The notes below the pieces were generated by a model. It made no database searches. It was not told the origin of the DNA and worked only from the letters and a program-made list of their open reading frames with translations. The position numbers and the translations under genes are program-made. This document shows positions 1-9,900 of a stretch of DNA of 64,000 nt, piece by piece. Each line of letters starts with the position of its first letter. Positions within the stretch are counted from its first letter, which is position 1. Origin of the DNA: Aradus depressus (lineage: Eukaryota; Arthropoda; Insecta; Hemiptera; Aradidae); contig OY759215.1 in NCBI GenBank assembly GCA_963662175.1, forward strand, positions 11,397,079 through 11,461,078. The letters are read 5' to 3'.

Positions 1-430
1 CCGAAGGATGCAGCTTTAAGTCACATTACATCTAGTGGATGTCCTAAACTGGAAGGATGCCAAAAAAAATATACCCAGGTGTTATTATACACGCTATTAA
101 ATCACATTACATCTAGTGGATGTCCTAGAATGGAAGGATGCCAAAAAAAATATACCCAGGTGTATTATACACGATATTAAATCACATTACATCTGGTGTA
201 TGTTCTAGAAGGGAAATATGCCAAAATATATACCCAGGTGTACTTATACACGCTATTAAATCACATTACATCTGATGTATGTCCTAGAATGGAAGGATGC
301 CAAGAAAAATATTCCCAGGTGTATTATACACGCTATTTAATCACATTACATCTGGTGTATGTCCTAGACTGGAAAGATGCTAAAACAAAATATACCCAGA
401 TGTATTACACCTACACGCTAAACGAGAGAG
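1..430. repeat. 80-bp tandem array, truncated by window edge
   Basis: At least five diverged copies of a unit of about 79-81 bp. The anchor word ggaaggatgc or a close variant starts at 51, 132, 212, 291 and 371. Each unit holds tcacattacatct, a variant of tgtcctagaatgg, an A-rich run and tatacccaggtgtatta. The array runs off the left edge, so its true size is unknown. A short open frame across it (196-441) reflects the period and does not look like a gene. Confidence 0.9.
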
Positions 431-944
431 AAATATATTAGATATGGAATTTAGTTTTATTTTACTAGCTTTTATATCTGGCGTTGCTCGGGAAATTTGC
501 CGTTTCTAGGCCATTGACTTAAGTCGTCGTTGAGAAAGTGTGACTGAATAGCGGGCACGGACTGGAGGACTATTGTAGCAACTTAGAGAGAAAAATATTT
601 TTCTAAACTTACCTATTTTATATTATACAAGCAATTTCGGTGACAAAGATACATTAATGTCAGTGTGAAGTTTTGTTGAATACGTAATAAGGAGCATTGG
701 CTATTGTAAGAAAGGTTTTGGATTGAAGGGATTGGATGCGCTAAAGATTGGAAGTTTTGACAAAAACCCAGAGTTCAAGTCCACAAGCTCACATCGTTTG
801 AGTACTGCGTTGCATATAGTCGTTTTGTTTTCAAATTTGGATTTTTTGTCTTAGTAACAGTTTATAACGTCTGTTCATTTCTTGTGACGGTTTCTAATTT
901 ATTTGTTTGTTGAGTAAGAGACCTAGATAGTGTTTTTCGTTTTT
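431..944. other. Intronic sequence, nothing recognised
   Basis: AT-rich unique-looking sequence without a supportable coding or repeat feature. Confidence 0.5.
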
Positions 945-1195
945 TTAAAAGATAGTATTGTTGTCATGGTACACTAGAGGGCAGATATATTTGCGACGGA
1001 GAGTGAATACGATGTGAACTGAGTTCTTGTCGCTTCACTCTCCACTTTGTACCAGGACTGAAGGAATATCAGATGTTCTTGGAGGTGACTGAATGATATG
1101 ACTGGGTCGGGATGAGGAGAGAGGATAGCAGTATCATCTGCAAAGGTGTGAAGTTGTGTTGATGGATGGGTGGGGATATCAGCTGTATGGAACGT
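945..1195 (-). pseudogene. Jockey-like non-LTR retrotransposon reverse transcriptase fragment
   Basis: Read on the minus strand, this stretch encodes a reverse transcriptase piece containing LHTFADDTAIL, which has the catalytic F/Y-A-D-D box (about 1128-1147). A helical region ending FLQSWYK follows, and then, in a shifted frame, TLRRKYICPLVY, a block typical of jockey-type elements (the usual form is close to CPPVYLNN). At least one frameshift separates the two blocks, and the 5' and 3' parts of the element are missing. It would have copied element RNA by target-primed reverse transcription; here it is a dead fragment. The clade is inferred from motif style. Confidence 0.75.
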
Positions 1196-1920
1196 CGTTA
1201 TTCGAATTCAGATTTTTTTTGGTTAGAAAACAATGCTTAAGGCTTTTGATATGGTTATCATAATCAGGTAACATAACCTTACAGGATAATCACACAGGGT
1301 AGTTGTTCTGTGCCATATTTCTTTATCTTAGTTTTTCCAGTCTCTGGTCATATTGTATCCCATATTTCGCACATATTTGCCTCGGATTCCAATAATATAC
1401 TTGTCAAAACCTTCAAACAACGCAATTTGCAATAGTGACCATTATAAAAATGAAATAACATATGATTGATTCCAACATATGAGTCCATCACTTGGGATGA
1501 GCTAGGCCTAATTAATTACAAAATAACTCAATTAAATAATTCAAATTTCAGTAATTGAGCATTGTGATTGGTCTTGCAATTGAATTTCATTGATTTAATA
1601 GTAATTTAATTACATTTTTCAGTCGATCATACACGACCAGATTTTCCATATTTTTTCCAGATAGACTTTCACACTTCTGCCTACGCATTTTGACTATCTT
1701 TCATGTCATGTAATTTTTTTATTTCTTGGTCTATCTCAGTGAGGCTGGAATTTCTATATTTTTCCAAGTTAAGACTCACACCCCGATCTACCTATTTCAA
1801 CAATCTCCCAACGAGAGAACATCGATATTTTAAATCGATCTCACTTATTCACCAGATTTTTTTTTTTACATTTGCAAGTCTTTTTGTTACTAAAATTTTA
1901 CTTCCCGAGTTATACGAAGT
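1196..1920. other. Intronic sequence, nothing recognised
   Basis: AT-rich sequence. An open frame from 1703 is low-complexity and partly overlaps the following family A repeat; it is not considered a gene. Confidence 0.45.
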
Positions 1921-1921
1921 A

Positions 1922-2410
1922 TCGGGGAAGTTATGTAATCGGTCAAAAAGTCGATATGGAGTTTCAACGGAATTTCATGTTTTCCGACCTTCAGATTCCA
2001 AATATCATATTCGGATGACACTTATTAATTTTCAGCGGAATCGGAAGAAGGGAAGGGTCAGAGAGAGGGCTTAACTCATAAAACCCAATAATTGCCGATT
2101 TAATGAATGTACTCAATTTCATATTTAAAGTCAAAACTCAATGAGGACGTTATCTCCCAAACTCCAGCGATATTGGCTGAAGAGAAGAGGGGGTTCAGGG
2201 GAGGTGGCTCAAATAAAAAATTAAAAACTTAATAACTGTTGATGTAATGAATTACATCATAGACACGAAATTTAGTATGAGGATTTAGGAGTCCCTATGT
2301 AATTCAACTGTAGAATATTAGCGCTAACGATCCACTGGTTTTGGAAAGGATGCGATTAGTTGATTAATTCGTTCTGGGGAAGTACATAATTGGTGATTCA
2401 CCGACGAATT
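1922..2410 (+). repeat. Family A dispersed repeat, near full length
   Basis: One end is the word gttatgtaatcggtc and the other ccggtgattcaccgac (here slightly changed). In between are recurring blocks: tttcaacggaatttcatg, an A/T run, gataactcccgatagaatg, and two or more near-copies of aataactgccgatgtaatg followed by a G-rich stretch. This copy keeps both ends. I see no coding capacity. I recognise more than 20 copies of this family in the window in both orientations, but cannot assign it to a named class. Confidence 0.75.
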
Positions 2411-2468
2411 TTTTATATTCATAGGCCTTCTCATTAAGATGAATGAAGTTGAAACGACGAAACCATCT

Positions 2469-2670
2469 GGGAGGTAAAAAATCTTCAAGCGATGGTCCCC
2501 AGGTCTGTGCGATGTCAATTACTCGTTATAGACCTCCACCCTGGGGTAGGTAAGATTTAGGACTCCCTCGTAGAGTCATGTCCACCATAGCGACAAAAGA
2601 ACGCTCCATATGAGGAGGGCGCGATATGACCTCACAGTTAACCGGCGTTAAAGCCCGGGCATTAGTGTAA
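2469..2670 (+). mobile_element. tRNA-derived SINE, 5'-truncated copy
   Basis: Matches the body and 3' end of the full-length SINE at 24533-24879: the gggaggtaaa block, gcgatggtcccc, the flagging agagtcatgtccacc block and the terminal aaagcccgggcat. The tRNA-like head is absent. Confidence 0.8.
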
Positions 2671-3049
2671 AAAAAATAAATAATAAAAACAAAGTTTTCC
2701 TCAGCGTCCAAGCTTAATCCGTTTCTTCGAAGAAATAACAGAGAGAGGGGGTGAGTAATTGGGGCCTACATCCCTCCTGTCCCCTCCTCACCCTTCTTAC
2801 CTAAACTAAATTAAAGTGCATATTTACATTTCACCTGGTTGCTTATGCACATATAGCATCGTGAAATGTAAATAACTGTTAGAATACATGTAAAAAGGGT
2901 TTCCTAAGGGTTGCTCTATTTCTGTTAGTGATTATAATGTAAGCATGTCTTTGAAGTTCCAGATGCTACCTAGATGAGACTCTCGTGTAAACATTTACAT
3001 GTTTTTGTCAATTTACCAACTTTTACAAAATTTTAAATCCTTCACAAGG

Positions 3050-3371
3050 TTAGGTTAGGCTTTAACTATGAGGTCATATCGCCTACTACCAGAGCGCTCT
3101 TTCGTCACTCTGGTGATGAGCCTGATTCTACTGTGGGAGTCCTAAATTTTACCTACCCTAAATTTTTTATTCACCTTGGACAGGGGTCTTTAACGAGTAC
3201 CTGACATCGTACAGGCTCGGGACCATCGCTTAACGTCTCATTCGAAGGACGGCGTGCTTATGTTTATTTTACCTCCCAGATAAAATAAACTAAGGGCCTC
3301 GGTCGGGTTTCGAACCCACGTTCTTGAGCTCAGAAGGCAAGCATGCATACCACTGAGCTACCGGCGCCCTC
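3050..3371 (-). mobile_element. tRNA-derived SINE, nearly complete copy
   Basis: Minus-strand copy of the SINE. The reverse complement of the tRNA-like head (cactgagctaccggcgccct) closes the right end, with the B-box complement at about 3308-3320. The left end carries a short tail that reads ggttaggttagg on the plus strand. Flanking tcacaag words on both sides (about 3041 and 3380) may be the target duplication. Confidence 0.85.
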
Positions 3372-4034
3372 TAAACCCCCTCACAAGATATTGCATCCTT
3401 TGGGTAAATTGGGAAGTACCAAATTCTATGTCCAATGTTTGAAAATGTTTCACATTAACTTCCTATGTTCCGTTAAAGAGAAGTTTCAGTGGTTACTCTC
3501 TGTGTGTTCTAATAAAACTACAATTATTCATTTTTGTTTTTATGCTAAAAGAAGAGAAACGTTTTGTAGCATGATGCAGTGACTAGGCGGCGCCTAGTAG
3601 GCGCATTGTTGTGATGCAGCACCCAGTTGTTCTTGGTGCTTGGTCTCACACGCATGACCCTATTTCTAAGTATTTCAAATACTTCTCGGTAAAAGAGTTG
3701 GTTTACCGTTTGGCCTTGAAGCACAAACTTTTTGAGAACGATTCTATCAACATTTTCGTCAGTTCTTGCTGTTGCAGACCTTCTGCTGCAAGGTTCATCT
3801 TCAATCGATTATTTTCCTTCTGAAAATGCCTTAAACCTGGGCCTTTGACAAAACATTGGGCTGGTGCATGCAACTGGAGACCTTTGCATCCCACTCTGGA
3901 AGCGCTATGCTATAAATAGCATAAATCTATGTAAATAAGATGACTGCCATTTCACAAGTGTAATAAGGTGAAAGAAAAATAAATTACTGGTTATAAGACA
4001 GTTACTCTCAGAATTATGCTGTACAATGAAGCAA

Positions 4035-4155
4035 TACATTACTTTCATACATCCTGTAAAGCCAGTACGAAATTAATTTGAGAGAGGGGAAGAGGAGAGA
4101 GAGTTTTTTGTATAAACGTGGTTGGTATAAAAAAGTTTTGTTATGGCCACATCTG
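4035..4155 (+). repeat. Family E dispersed repeat
   Basis: Contains gccagtacgaaat, a GA-rich run (gagagaggggaagagg) and ggttggtataaaaaag followed by tgttatggccacatc. The same order recurs at 15140-15262, 44980-45090, 48690-48880 and 52120-52350. It has no coding potential; class unknown. Confidence 0.65.
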
Positions 4156-4395
4156 GGAGGTGAAAAAAAAAAAACCTTAAGCATGCCGTCCTTCGGATGA
4201 GACGTTAAGGAATAGTCTTGGGCCTGTGAAATGTCAGATACTCTTTAAAGACCCCTTACCTGAGGTGAATAAATCTAAGGCAAAATATAGGACTCCTACC
4301 TTCGAGTCGGGCTCATTTCCACCAGAATGACGAAAAACGTCTCTGGTAGTAGGCGATATGACCTCGTAGTTAAAGCCCTGAACATAAGTCATCAA
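4147..4395 (+). mobile_element. tRNA-derived SINE, head missing
   Basis: Begins at ctgggaggtgaaaa and continues through ccgtccttcggatg and the terminal block ending near aagccctgaacataag. It is 5'-truncated and inserted directly after the family E repeat. Confidence 0.8.
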
Positions 4396-4551
4396 TAACT
4401 CTTTTTTTAGTTTTTTTAAATTAATTCGAAAACATTACTTCCTTTTTCCGGGGGGTTAAGTAGAAAACCCCTTTTAGGATTTAAGTCTTCTGACATTTCC
4501 CCTTATGAAAAATTCTGAGCACAACCTTGCAGTTGAGCAGGGTCAACCCAA

Positions 4552-4571
4552 CCCCCCCCCCCCCCCCCCCC
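4552..4571 (+). repeat. Poly-C tract (20 bp)
   Basis: An uninterrupted run of 20 C in an AT-rich setting. It is one of seven C or G runs of 17-24 bp in the window. Confidence 0.95.
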
Positions 4572-4942
4572 TCCACCCTCTCCCCCAACACAATTGTAGT
4601 CTAACCACTCTCTGATCCTGTAATGCCTCTCTTTAAAAGGAGAACCTTCAAATGACGAACACGCCTCTTCAAAGGATCAACCCTCTCTAATAAAGGATAG
4701 ACAAAAAAGGAGCCCTTATTTAATTCTAAAGCCGTCCCGAATGTTAAAGAAGATCCCAACTAATATAGGAGCAGGGCCCTGATCCTGGATTATTTGTATT
4801 AATGAACTTGCTGTTATAATTAATGCGATGGCCTGGGTTTCCTCTCGTTTCTTAATGTATTAAAACCTGAAATTGAACGATTTATAAATCCTTTACTCTG
4901 CTTCTTCTTGTCTCCTTTTGCTTCTTCAATTATAGCAAGTAA

Positions 4943-5218
4943 GGGGGAAGTTATGTAATCTGTCAAAAGTGCGAATTTTTTTTACGAAATTTCAACTTTT
5001 CCGCACTCTAGATTTCAAACATGAAAAAAGAATAGATGTCTGTCTTTGTGTGAACCTGATAACTCCCGATAGAATGAATCTATCGACACGAAATTTTATG
5101 TATGTAACCAAAACCTCAGTAAAACAAAACCTAACGAATTTCAGCCAAATGGAACAAAGGGGAGAAAGGGGATTAGGGTAAAGGCTTAATTCAAAAACTT
5201 TAATAAACTCTAATATGT
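4943..5218 (+). repeat. Family A repeat, left half (split by insertion)
   Basis: Starts with aagttatgtaatctgtc and proceeds through the usual blocks to aataaactctaatatgt. The right half resumes at 6272 after the inserted element at 5219-6271. Confidence 0.8.
5204..5218 (+). repeat. 15-bp target site duplication, left copy
   Basis: The word taaactctaatatgt occurs here and again at 6272-6286, exactly flanking the inverted-repeat element. Confidence 0.8.
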
Positions 5219-5272
5219 AGGAATATTGAGGGTCAGTCAAAGATGGAAAAAAACACTATTCAAATGCCAACG

Positions 5273-5299
5273 TTTCGATATATTTTATATCATCATCAG
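5273..5299 (-). ncRNA. Hammerhead ribozyme core in left inverted repeat
   Basis: On the minus strand the conserved CTGATGA (5293-5299), a 6-bp stem with AAA loop, and GAAAC followed by GTT are all present. The upstream strand of stem I pairs with only two of the expected three bases, and the outer helix seen in the right copy is not evident. It is probably a derived or inactive copy. Confidence 0.5.
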
Positions 5300-5680
5300 G
5301 GTCTACAAACATGGGGGGGGAATCAAGATTAGAATCAAAAGTAAACAAAAATTTTTTTGTTGATAAACATTACTGAACGTTAAAAATACACTATAACAAG
5401 TTAAAAATTGAAACTGACTTACTATGAATAATTACTAAACACTAAAATACTCCATAGAGAACACAATTATCATAAGAGACTGACATTGGAAATGGTGTAT
5501 ATAGCTAAAACACTTGATACAGTCAACTTCCGCACAGACACTAATAACCTAAGTAATTGTTATGCCAATTTACTTAGCTGACACCATAGTTCTGTCTCCA
5601 ATATCTAAATTATATATTTTTTATTTAATTTTATTTTTTTTTGTGTATTATATATATTTTTTATTATTTATTAATTATCT

Positions 5681-5688
5681 ATATATAT

Positions 5689-5758
<70 letters not shown>

Positions 5759-5949
5759 CCATTGGAGGGGGAAATGCTGTGACGCACATCCAGGGAAGGT
5801 AGCCCTGGATAGTGTGGGACTCGAGACGATTCACCATCACCATACCCACTAAAACCCCCTCCTTGCCGATCCTGATTCCCTTCCGCGGAACTGACGTTCT
5901 GTCATTACTTCGCGGAAGGGAGGAAGGGTGGCTGGTAACATATATATGT
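5681..5949 (-). mobile_element. Severely 5'-truncated R1-like LINE tail with target duplication
   Basis: A poly-T run (5691-5758) is the complement of a poly-A tail. It is followed by about 180 bp matching the 3' untranslated region of the larger copy at 13276-14365 (gggggaaatgctgtgacgca, then ccgcggaactgac). The 10-bp duplication atatatatgt occurs at 5681-5690 and 5940-5949. This is a classic target-primed insertion inside the ribozyme element. An open frame through the T tract is an artefact. Confidence 0.88.
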
Positions 5950-6147
5950 GTTAGAGTATACAGACACCAACAACCTTAATAATACATATTTATATTACTT
6001 TCAACATTTCTGCTGTAATGTGACAGTTATGACGGGGTTTTCCGAGCTCCCTGTACCTGTTTCCTTCAGCACCCTAGTATTATTTTGTACCATTTCATTG
6101 CAATGTAAGACTCCATCCAGTGTACATGTCTTCTCCCCAACCCTGCT

Positions 6148-6201
6148 TATTCATAGCCCTGATGATGATATAAAATATATCGAAACGTTGGCATTTGAAT
6201 A
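6148..6201 (+). ncRNA. Hammerhead ribozyme, type I, minimal stem III
   Basis: All core parts are present in order. The outer stem I strand TATTCA (6148-6153) pairs with TGAATA (6196-6201), with an internal loop TA/ATT. Inner stem I GCC (6156-6158) pairs with GGC (6190-6192). CTGATGA is at 6159-6165 with one extra U at 6166. Stem II is GATATA/TATATC with an AAA loop (6167-6181). GAAA is at 6182-6185. C6186 and G6187 form the two-base-pair, loopless stem III with A6185 and U6188. Cleavage is predicted after the GTT triplet, at 6189. Loopless stem III hammerheads are known from Penelope-like elements and retrozymes and act best as dimers. Self-cleavage is inferred, not shown. Confidence 0.72.
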
Positions 6202-6271
6202 GTGTTTTTTTCCATCTTTGACTGACCCTCAATATTCCTACAATTAGAATCTACAGTCGCTAATCAACATC

Positions 6272-6545
6272 TAAACTCTAATATGTGAACTCAAAACCCA
6301 ATGAGGACGACACTTTCTACTTTTCAGAGGAATCAGCAGAAAGGAATGGGCATCAGAGGGAGGCTCAACTCAATAACTGCCCATGTAATGAATGTATCAT
6401 TACCAAATTTAATGTGAGGATTTAGGTGACCCTATGTAAGTCAATTGTTGAATAATAGTGCAAATATTAGACTGGTTTCGGAGCGAAAAGTTAATTGTTT
6501 ATTTGAAGTACATTGCCGGTGATATACCGACGACTTATTTTTTTT
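6272..6545 (+). repeat. Family A repeat, right half
   Basis: Continues the split copy from 5218: second target word, then aaaacccaatgaggacga, the cataactgcc-type block, and the terminal ggtgatataccgacgac. Confidence 0.78.
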
Positions 6546-7017
6546 TTCCATTAACGATTGAAACACGTCTTAGACGTAAACTGAAATAGGTTTTCCTGCC
6601 CGCAGTAACTGTTTTAGTTTTCTCAGGTAGGAGAATCTTCGTGAAATTAAAAAGATTTATACGTTTTTTTCTACTTTCATTTCACTCCTCTCCAAGTAAC
6701 TTAATTTTCCTTTTAAATAAATCAATTTTCATCACTAGGGACATGAGAAATGAAACTTCTATGACACATTTTTCATATATTTCCCCAGATGAAAGAAGCA
6801 TACTCACTAGAACTTCCAAGACTGTCCATTTGTCTTTCCGCCCTTTCGATGTTACCAAGAACCAACTTCGACCCCTTAATTACACCTGTAAACAGATTAC
6901 CTGAGACCAAACTCACAGACAAACAGACTACCTGACACGGACCACAGAGATAAACAAATTACCTGAAACGGACCATTATAAGACAACAAACACGGACTAA
7001 CCTCAGTACAACATTAA

Positions 7018-7064
7018 CAGTGGCTTGAAGATGATGTCTTTACATCGAAAGCGCTCGCCCACAG
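7018..7064 (+). ncRNA. Degenerate hammerhead-like motif
   Basis: CAGTGG (7018-7023) is followed by cTTGAAGA, a perfect 5-bp stem GATGT/ACATC (7033-7037 and 7042-7046), GAAA (7047-7050), then the self-complementary AGCGCT with a C in the cleavage position. GCCCAC (7057-7062) follows and can pair with GTGG with one bulge. The core has one extra U compared with CTGANGA, so activity is doubtful. The surrounding repeat is not otherwise recognised. Confidence 0.4.
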
Positions 7065-7089
7065 TACTCGACCAGCAGCCAGTGACGAC

Positions 7090-7370
7090 GGTATCCACCG
7101 AAAGGTATGACAACAGTATTGACTTTAAATTTGAAATTTCATGTCGATACATTCATTACATCGGCACTTATTAAAGTTTTTATGTTAAGCCTCCCCCTTA
7201 TCCCCCGTTCCCTTTGGTCGATTGGGCTGAAAAACAATAACTCTTCGCTAGAGTGTTCTGGACTAACGTATAAAATTTCGTGTTGATACATTCATTCCAT
7301 CGGGAGTTATCGTGTTCACAGACAAATTTTTTTTTTTCTAGTTTAGAATCTAGAGGCCTGAAAACTTCCC
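7090..7370 (-). repeat. Family A repeat, minus strand
   Basis: Reverse complement of the family A blocks, including gtcgatacattcattaca, the C-rich gcctcccccttatccccc, and the closing attccatcgggagttatcg. Confidence 0.7.
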
Positions 7371-7654
7371 CATCCTAGTGCCTGTGCATAACGGCGACCC
7401 TATCTCTTCGCTGATAGTCCTAGTCTATATCTGGTTCAAGTGTTAAACTTAGTATTTTCTGGAAAGAGGAGAAACTCAGTGAGCACGAAATGGTCCTTAA
7501 AGATCCTCACTCACCCAAGGCTGAGCTAGTCCCTCTGCTAAACACTTTCTGATTGGAAATCAATATTTACCTTCAACTCTGCATAGGATCTTAAGTCCGG
7601 CTTCTAGAACTTTCTTACTCAACCTGCAAACACTTAGAAAAGTGAAAAACAAAA

Positions 7655-8125
7655 ACAAAAAAAGGGGTCGGTGGATCACCAGCAATGTACTTCACCAGCT
7701 CGAACTATCTGTCCAATTCGCTCTCCCTCTAAACTCTCTTTTCTTTTTACACATTTGGTTGAAAATCAATATAGGTGTCACACTCAGGTACTTTTGACTC
7801 TTCGTACTAAATTTCATGTCGATACGTTCGTTATATGGACAGTTGAGCCCCCCTTTATATATAATTTGTCATTACATAAGCTGTTTAAAAAGGATTTTAA
7901 CCCCTCTTTTATTATCACTTCCTCTCTGGCCGATTCTGCTGAAAATTTTTATGTGTCGTCCTAAGAGGTTTTGGATTTTGATATAATCATTCTATCGGGA
8001 GTTATAGTGTTCACAGACAAAAACACACATAAAATTATATTTTTAAAATTTTTGGGATCAGGGATTCGGAAAACATGAAATTTCGGAGAAAACTTGCTTA
8101 ACATCCCCCATTTTTCGTATAGCTG
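7655..8125 (-). repeat. Family A repeat, minus strand, near complete
   Basis: Starts with ggtcggtggatcaccagc, the complement of the family's accgac end. It runs through two gatacgttc/gatataatc blocks and ends near gaaatttcggagaaaac. Confidence 0.72.
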
Positions 8126-8530
8126 GTTATATAAAAAAAATGAAAAACTGAAAAACCATAAGACAATTCTCCCCACGCTTTGTTAAGTGTACCAGCGGCT
8201 CCCAAGCTGTGGCTCGCCTGTTGACTTTCAGACTATTTGTAGAATAGTAGAACTGAATGTCATAGAAGAAATAAAATGGTCCGATTTCGGCCCAAATCCA
8301 ACCAAATATAAGTTAGGAGATAATATGTCTGATGTCATATTATGACATCTTCATCTCGAATTTTGAGTTTATTGCTACAATCTTTTCTGAGTAAATGAAT
8401 GCTCACTAAGAACGTACATAGACACACTGCACGGGCATCATCATGTAAATGATCCAATCATTTTTAGGGGACCAAGACCGAGAATTTATTCATATGTGGT
8501 AGTAAGATGTTGTGGGACGAGATTTCTAAT

Positions 8531-8753
8531 GGAAATAAAAGAAGCTGTCTTCCCACTGTTTTATTTTACACCAGAACCGGTTTTCGACGCTACAGCGTCA
8601 TCATCAGTGGTCCATCCCACCCACACAGGCTCCAGTTGTCTTCTAACCGCTGTGCTGTGTGGGTGGGATGAACAACTGATGATGACGCTGTTGCGTCGAA
8701 AACTGGTTCTGGTGTAAAATAAAACAGTGGGAAGACAACGTCTTTTATTTCTA
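8531..8753. repeat. Fold-back element with about 98-bp arms and two ribozyme-like cores
   Basis: The left arm 8531-8628 is the near-perfect reverse complement of 8655-8753, with a spacer of about 26 bp. Each arm contains CTGATGA, a 5-bp stem GACGC/GCGTC, then GAAAAC and GGTTCTGG. The minus-strand core spans 8582-8607; the plus-strand core is CTGATGA at 8676-8682 with GAAA at 8698-8701. Diverged one-armed relatives lie at 19711-19790 and 59311-59390. An open frame across it (8496-8717) is not a gene. Confidence 0.8.
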
Positions 8754-8917
8754 TGAGAATTTATTCATACATAAATTCTTTATTTTGAATATTTACAATC
8801 GGTAAATCACCATAAGTAAATGTGATGTCGATAATACAATAGTAATACTAACTGAATGATAAAGTAAATGAACTATGTACAAAACAATAAACAAAATATG
8901 TACATATATAGTTAGTG

Positions 8918-9240
8918 TCCGGGCTTGGCACTACAAAGTCGTATCGCTTACTACCAGAGCGCTCTTTCGTCACTCAGGTGAACATGAGCCCGCCTCTACT
9001 ATGACTAGACACATACATTTTGCCTACCCTAAATGTTTTCACCTAGGATAAGGGGTCTTTAAGAAGTACCTGACATTGTACAGGCTCTGAATCATCGCTT
9101 AACGTCCCATCCGAAAGAGCGTGCTTACGTTTATTTTATTTCCCAAACAAAATAAGCTAGAGGCCTCGGTCGGGTTTTGAACCCTCGATCTTGAGCTCAG
9201 TAAGCAAGCACGCATACCACTGACCTATCCGGTGCCCTCT
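8918..9240 (-). mobile_element. tRNA-derived SINE, nearly complete copy
   Basis: Minus-strand copy with the terminal block (gtccgggcttggcac) on the left and the diverged tRNA-like head ending cggtgccct on the right. Confidence 0.82.
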
Positions 9241-9699
9241 ATGTCATCCATGTAATACCTTATTATACATTTATTACATTCGGTGAATGCTATATATTAT
9301 GCACTTACCTTTGCTTTTTATTGTTCCCACCTGAAGCACTATATTTTACTACTAGTAACAGATATAGTGGCCAGGGTTCTGAATATATGATGTACAGTAA
9401 AACTGCCGATATTTTCACTGGACCCTAAACTATAGCAGTAAAAAATAAGACCATGTGGATTGCCTAAGAAATATGAGTATTTTGACTACTAATTTTTTTA
9501 CCGTTAGTAAAAAGTTACATATCTCCACACGAAGTTAAGTTTCTCCTGTATTAAAAGCAACAAAAAATGTCCCCATGTTTTTGTTTCTACCATTCTGTTT
9601 ATAGGGATTTTTTTTTTTTTTTTTTCGGGATCTAAAAACGGGTCTCTTGAGTTATCCTTGAGAAATTTGAGTTTTATATAAAAAGAAAAAAAGAAAAAT

Positions 9700-9900
9700 G
9701 AGATGGGCGGTATCTATGCCAGAGTTTACCACCATTTTCTGGCCTATATCTGCATATGTTTCTTCTTCTTCCTGCGGCGCGCCGGCACTACGGTCCTGAA
9801 AGAACCCCAGGCCTCCTTTTTGACGGCTTTTGTACAATACGATTTTTACAGAAGCGTAACGTTCCAACCCACAATCTGGAAGTTGAAGCTGCGTAAGTTT
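9700..9900 (-). pseudogene. Possible 3' remnant of an RTE-like LINE
   Basis: On the minus strand the words ggaggcctgggg, ggaccgtagtgcc and ccgcaggaagaa follow one another. They resemble the stretch just after the coding end of the LINE at 52985-53490 (ggaggcccatg, gaaccgtagggcc, gcaggaagaa). There is no conserved protein block, so this rests on short-range similarity only. Confidence 0.4.

Larger units (their letters stand above)
5219..6271. mobile_element. Inverted-repeat element carrying a hammerhead ribozyme (HHR element copy 1)
   Basis: About 80-bp terminal inverted repeats are visible: 5219-5300 is nearly the reverse complement of 6160-6241. Each starts aggaatattgagggtcag and runs inward to the CTGATGA-stem-GAAA core. 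A further 30 bp lies beyond the right inverted repeat before the second target copy. The target duplication is 15 bp, longer than usual for cut-and-paste transposons and closer to retroelements. Penelope-like elements and animal retrozymes are known to carry hammerhead ribozymes and to insert with variable duplications, so a non-autonomous relative is the leading idea. There is no coding frame. An R1-like LINE tail (5691-5939) is inserted inside. A diverged copy lies at 10355-11218. Confidence 0.7.

Noticed and set aside
5562..5852. 96-codon frame containing a long phenylalanine run
   Set aside because: The run is the poly-T (poly-A complement) of the LINE tail; no gene.
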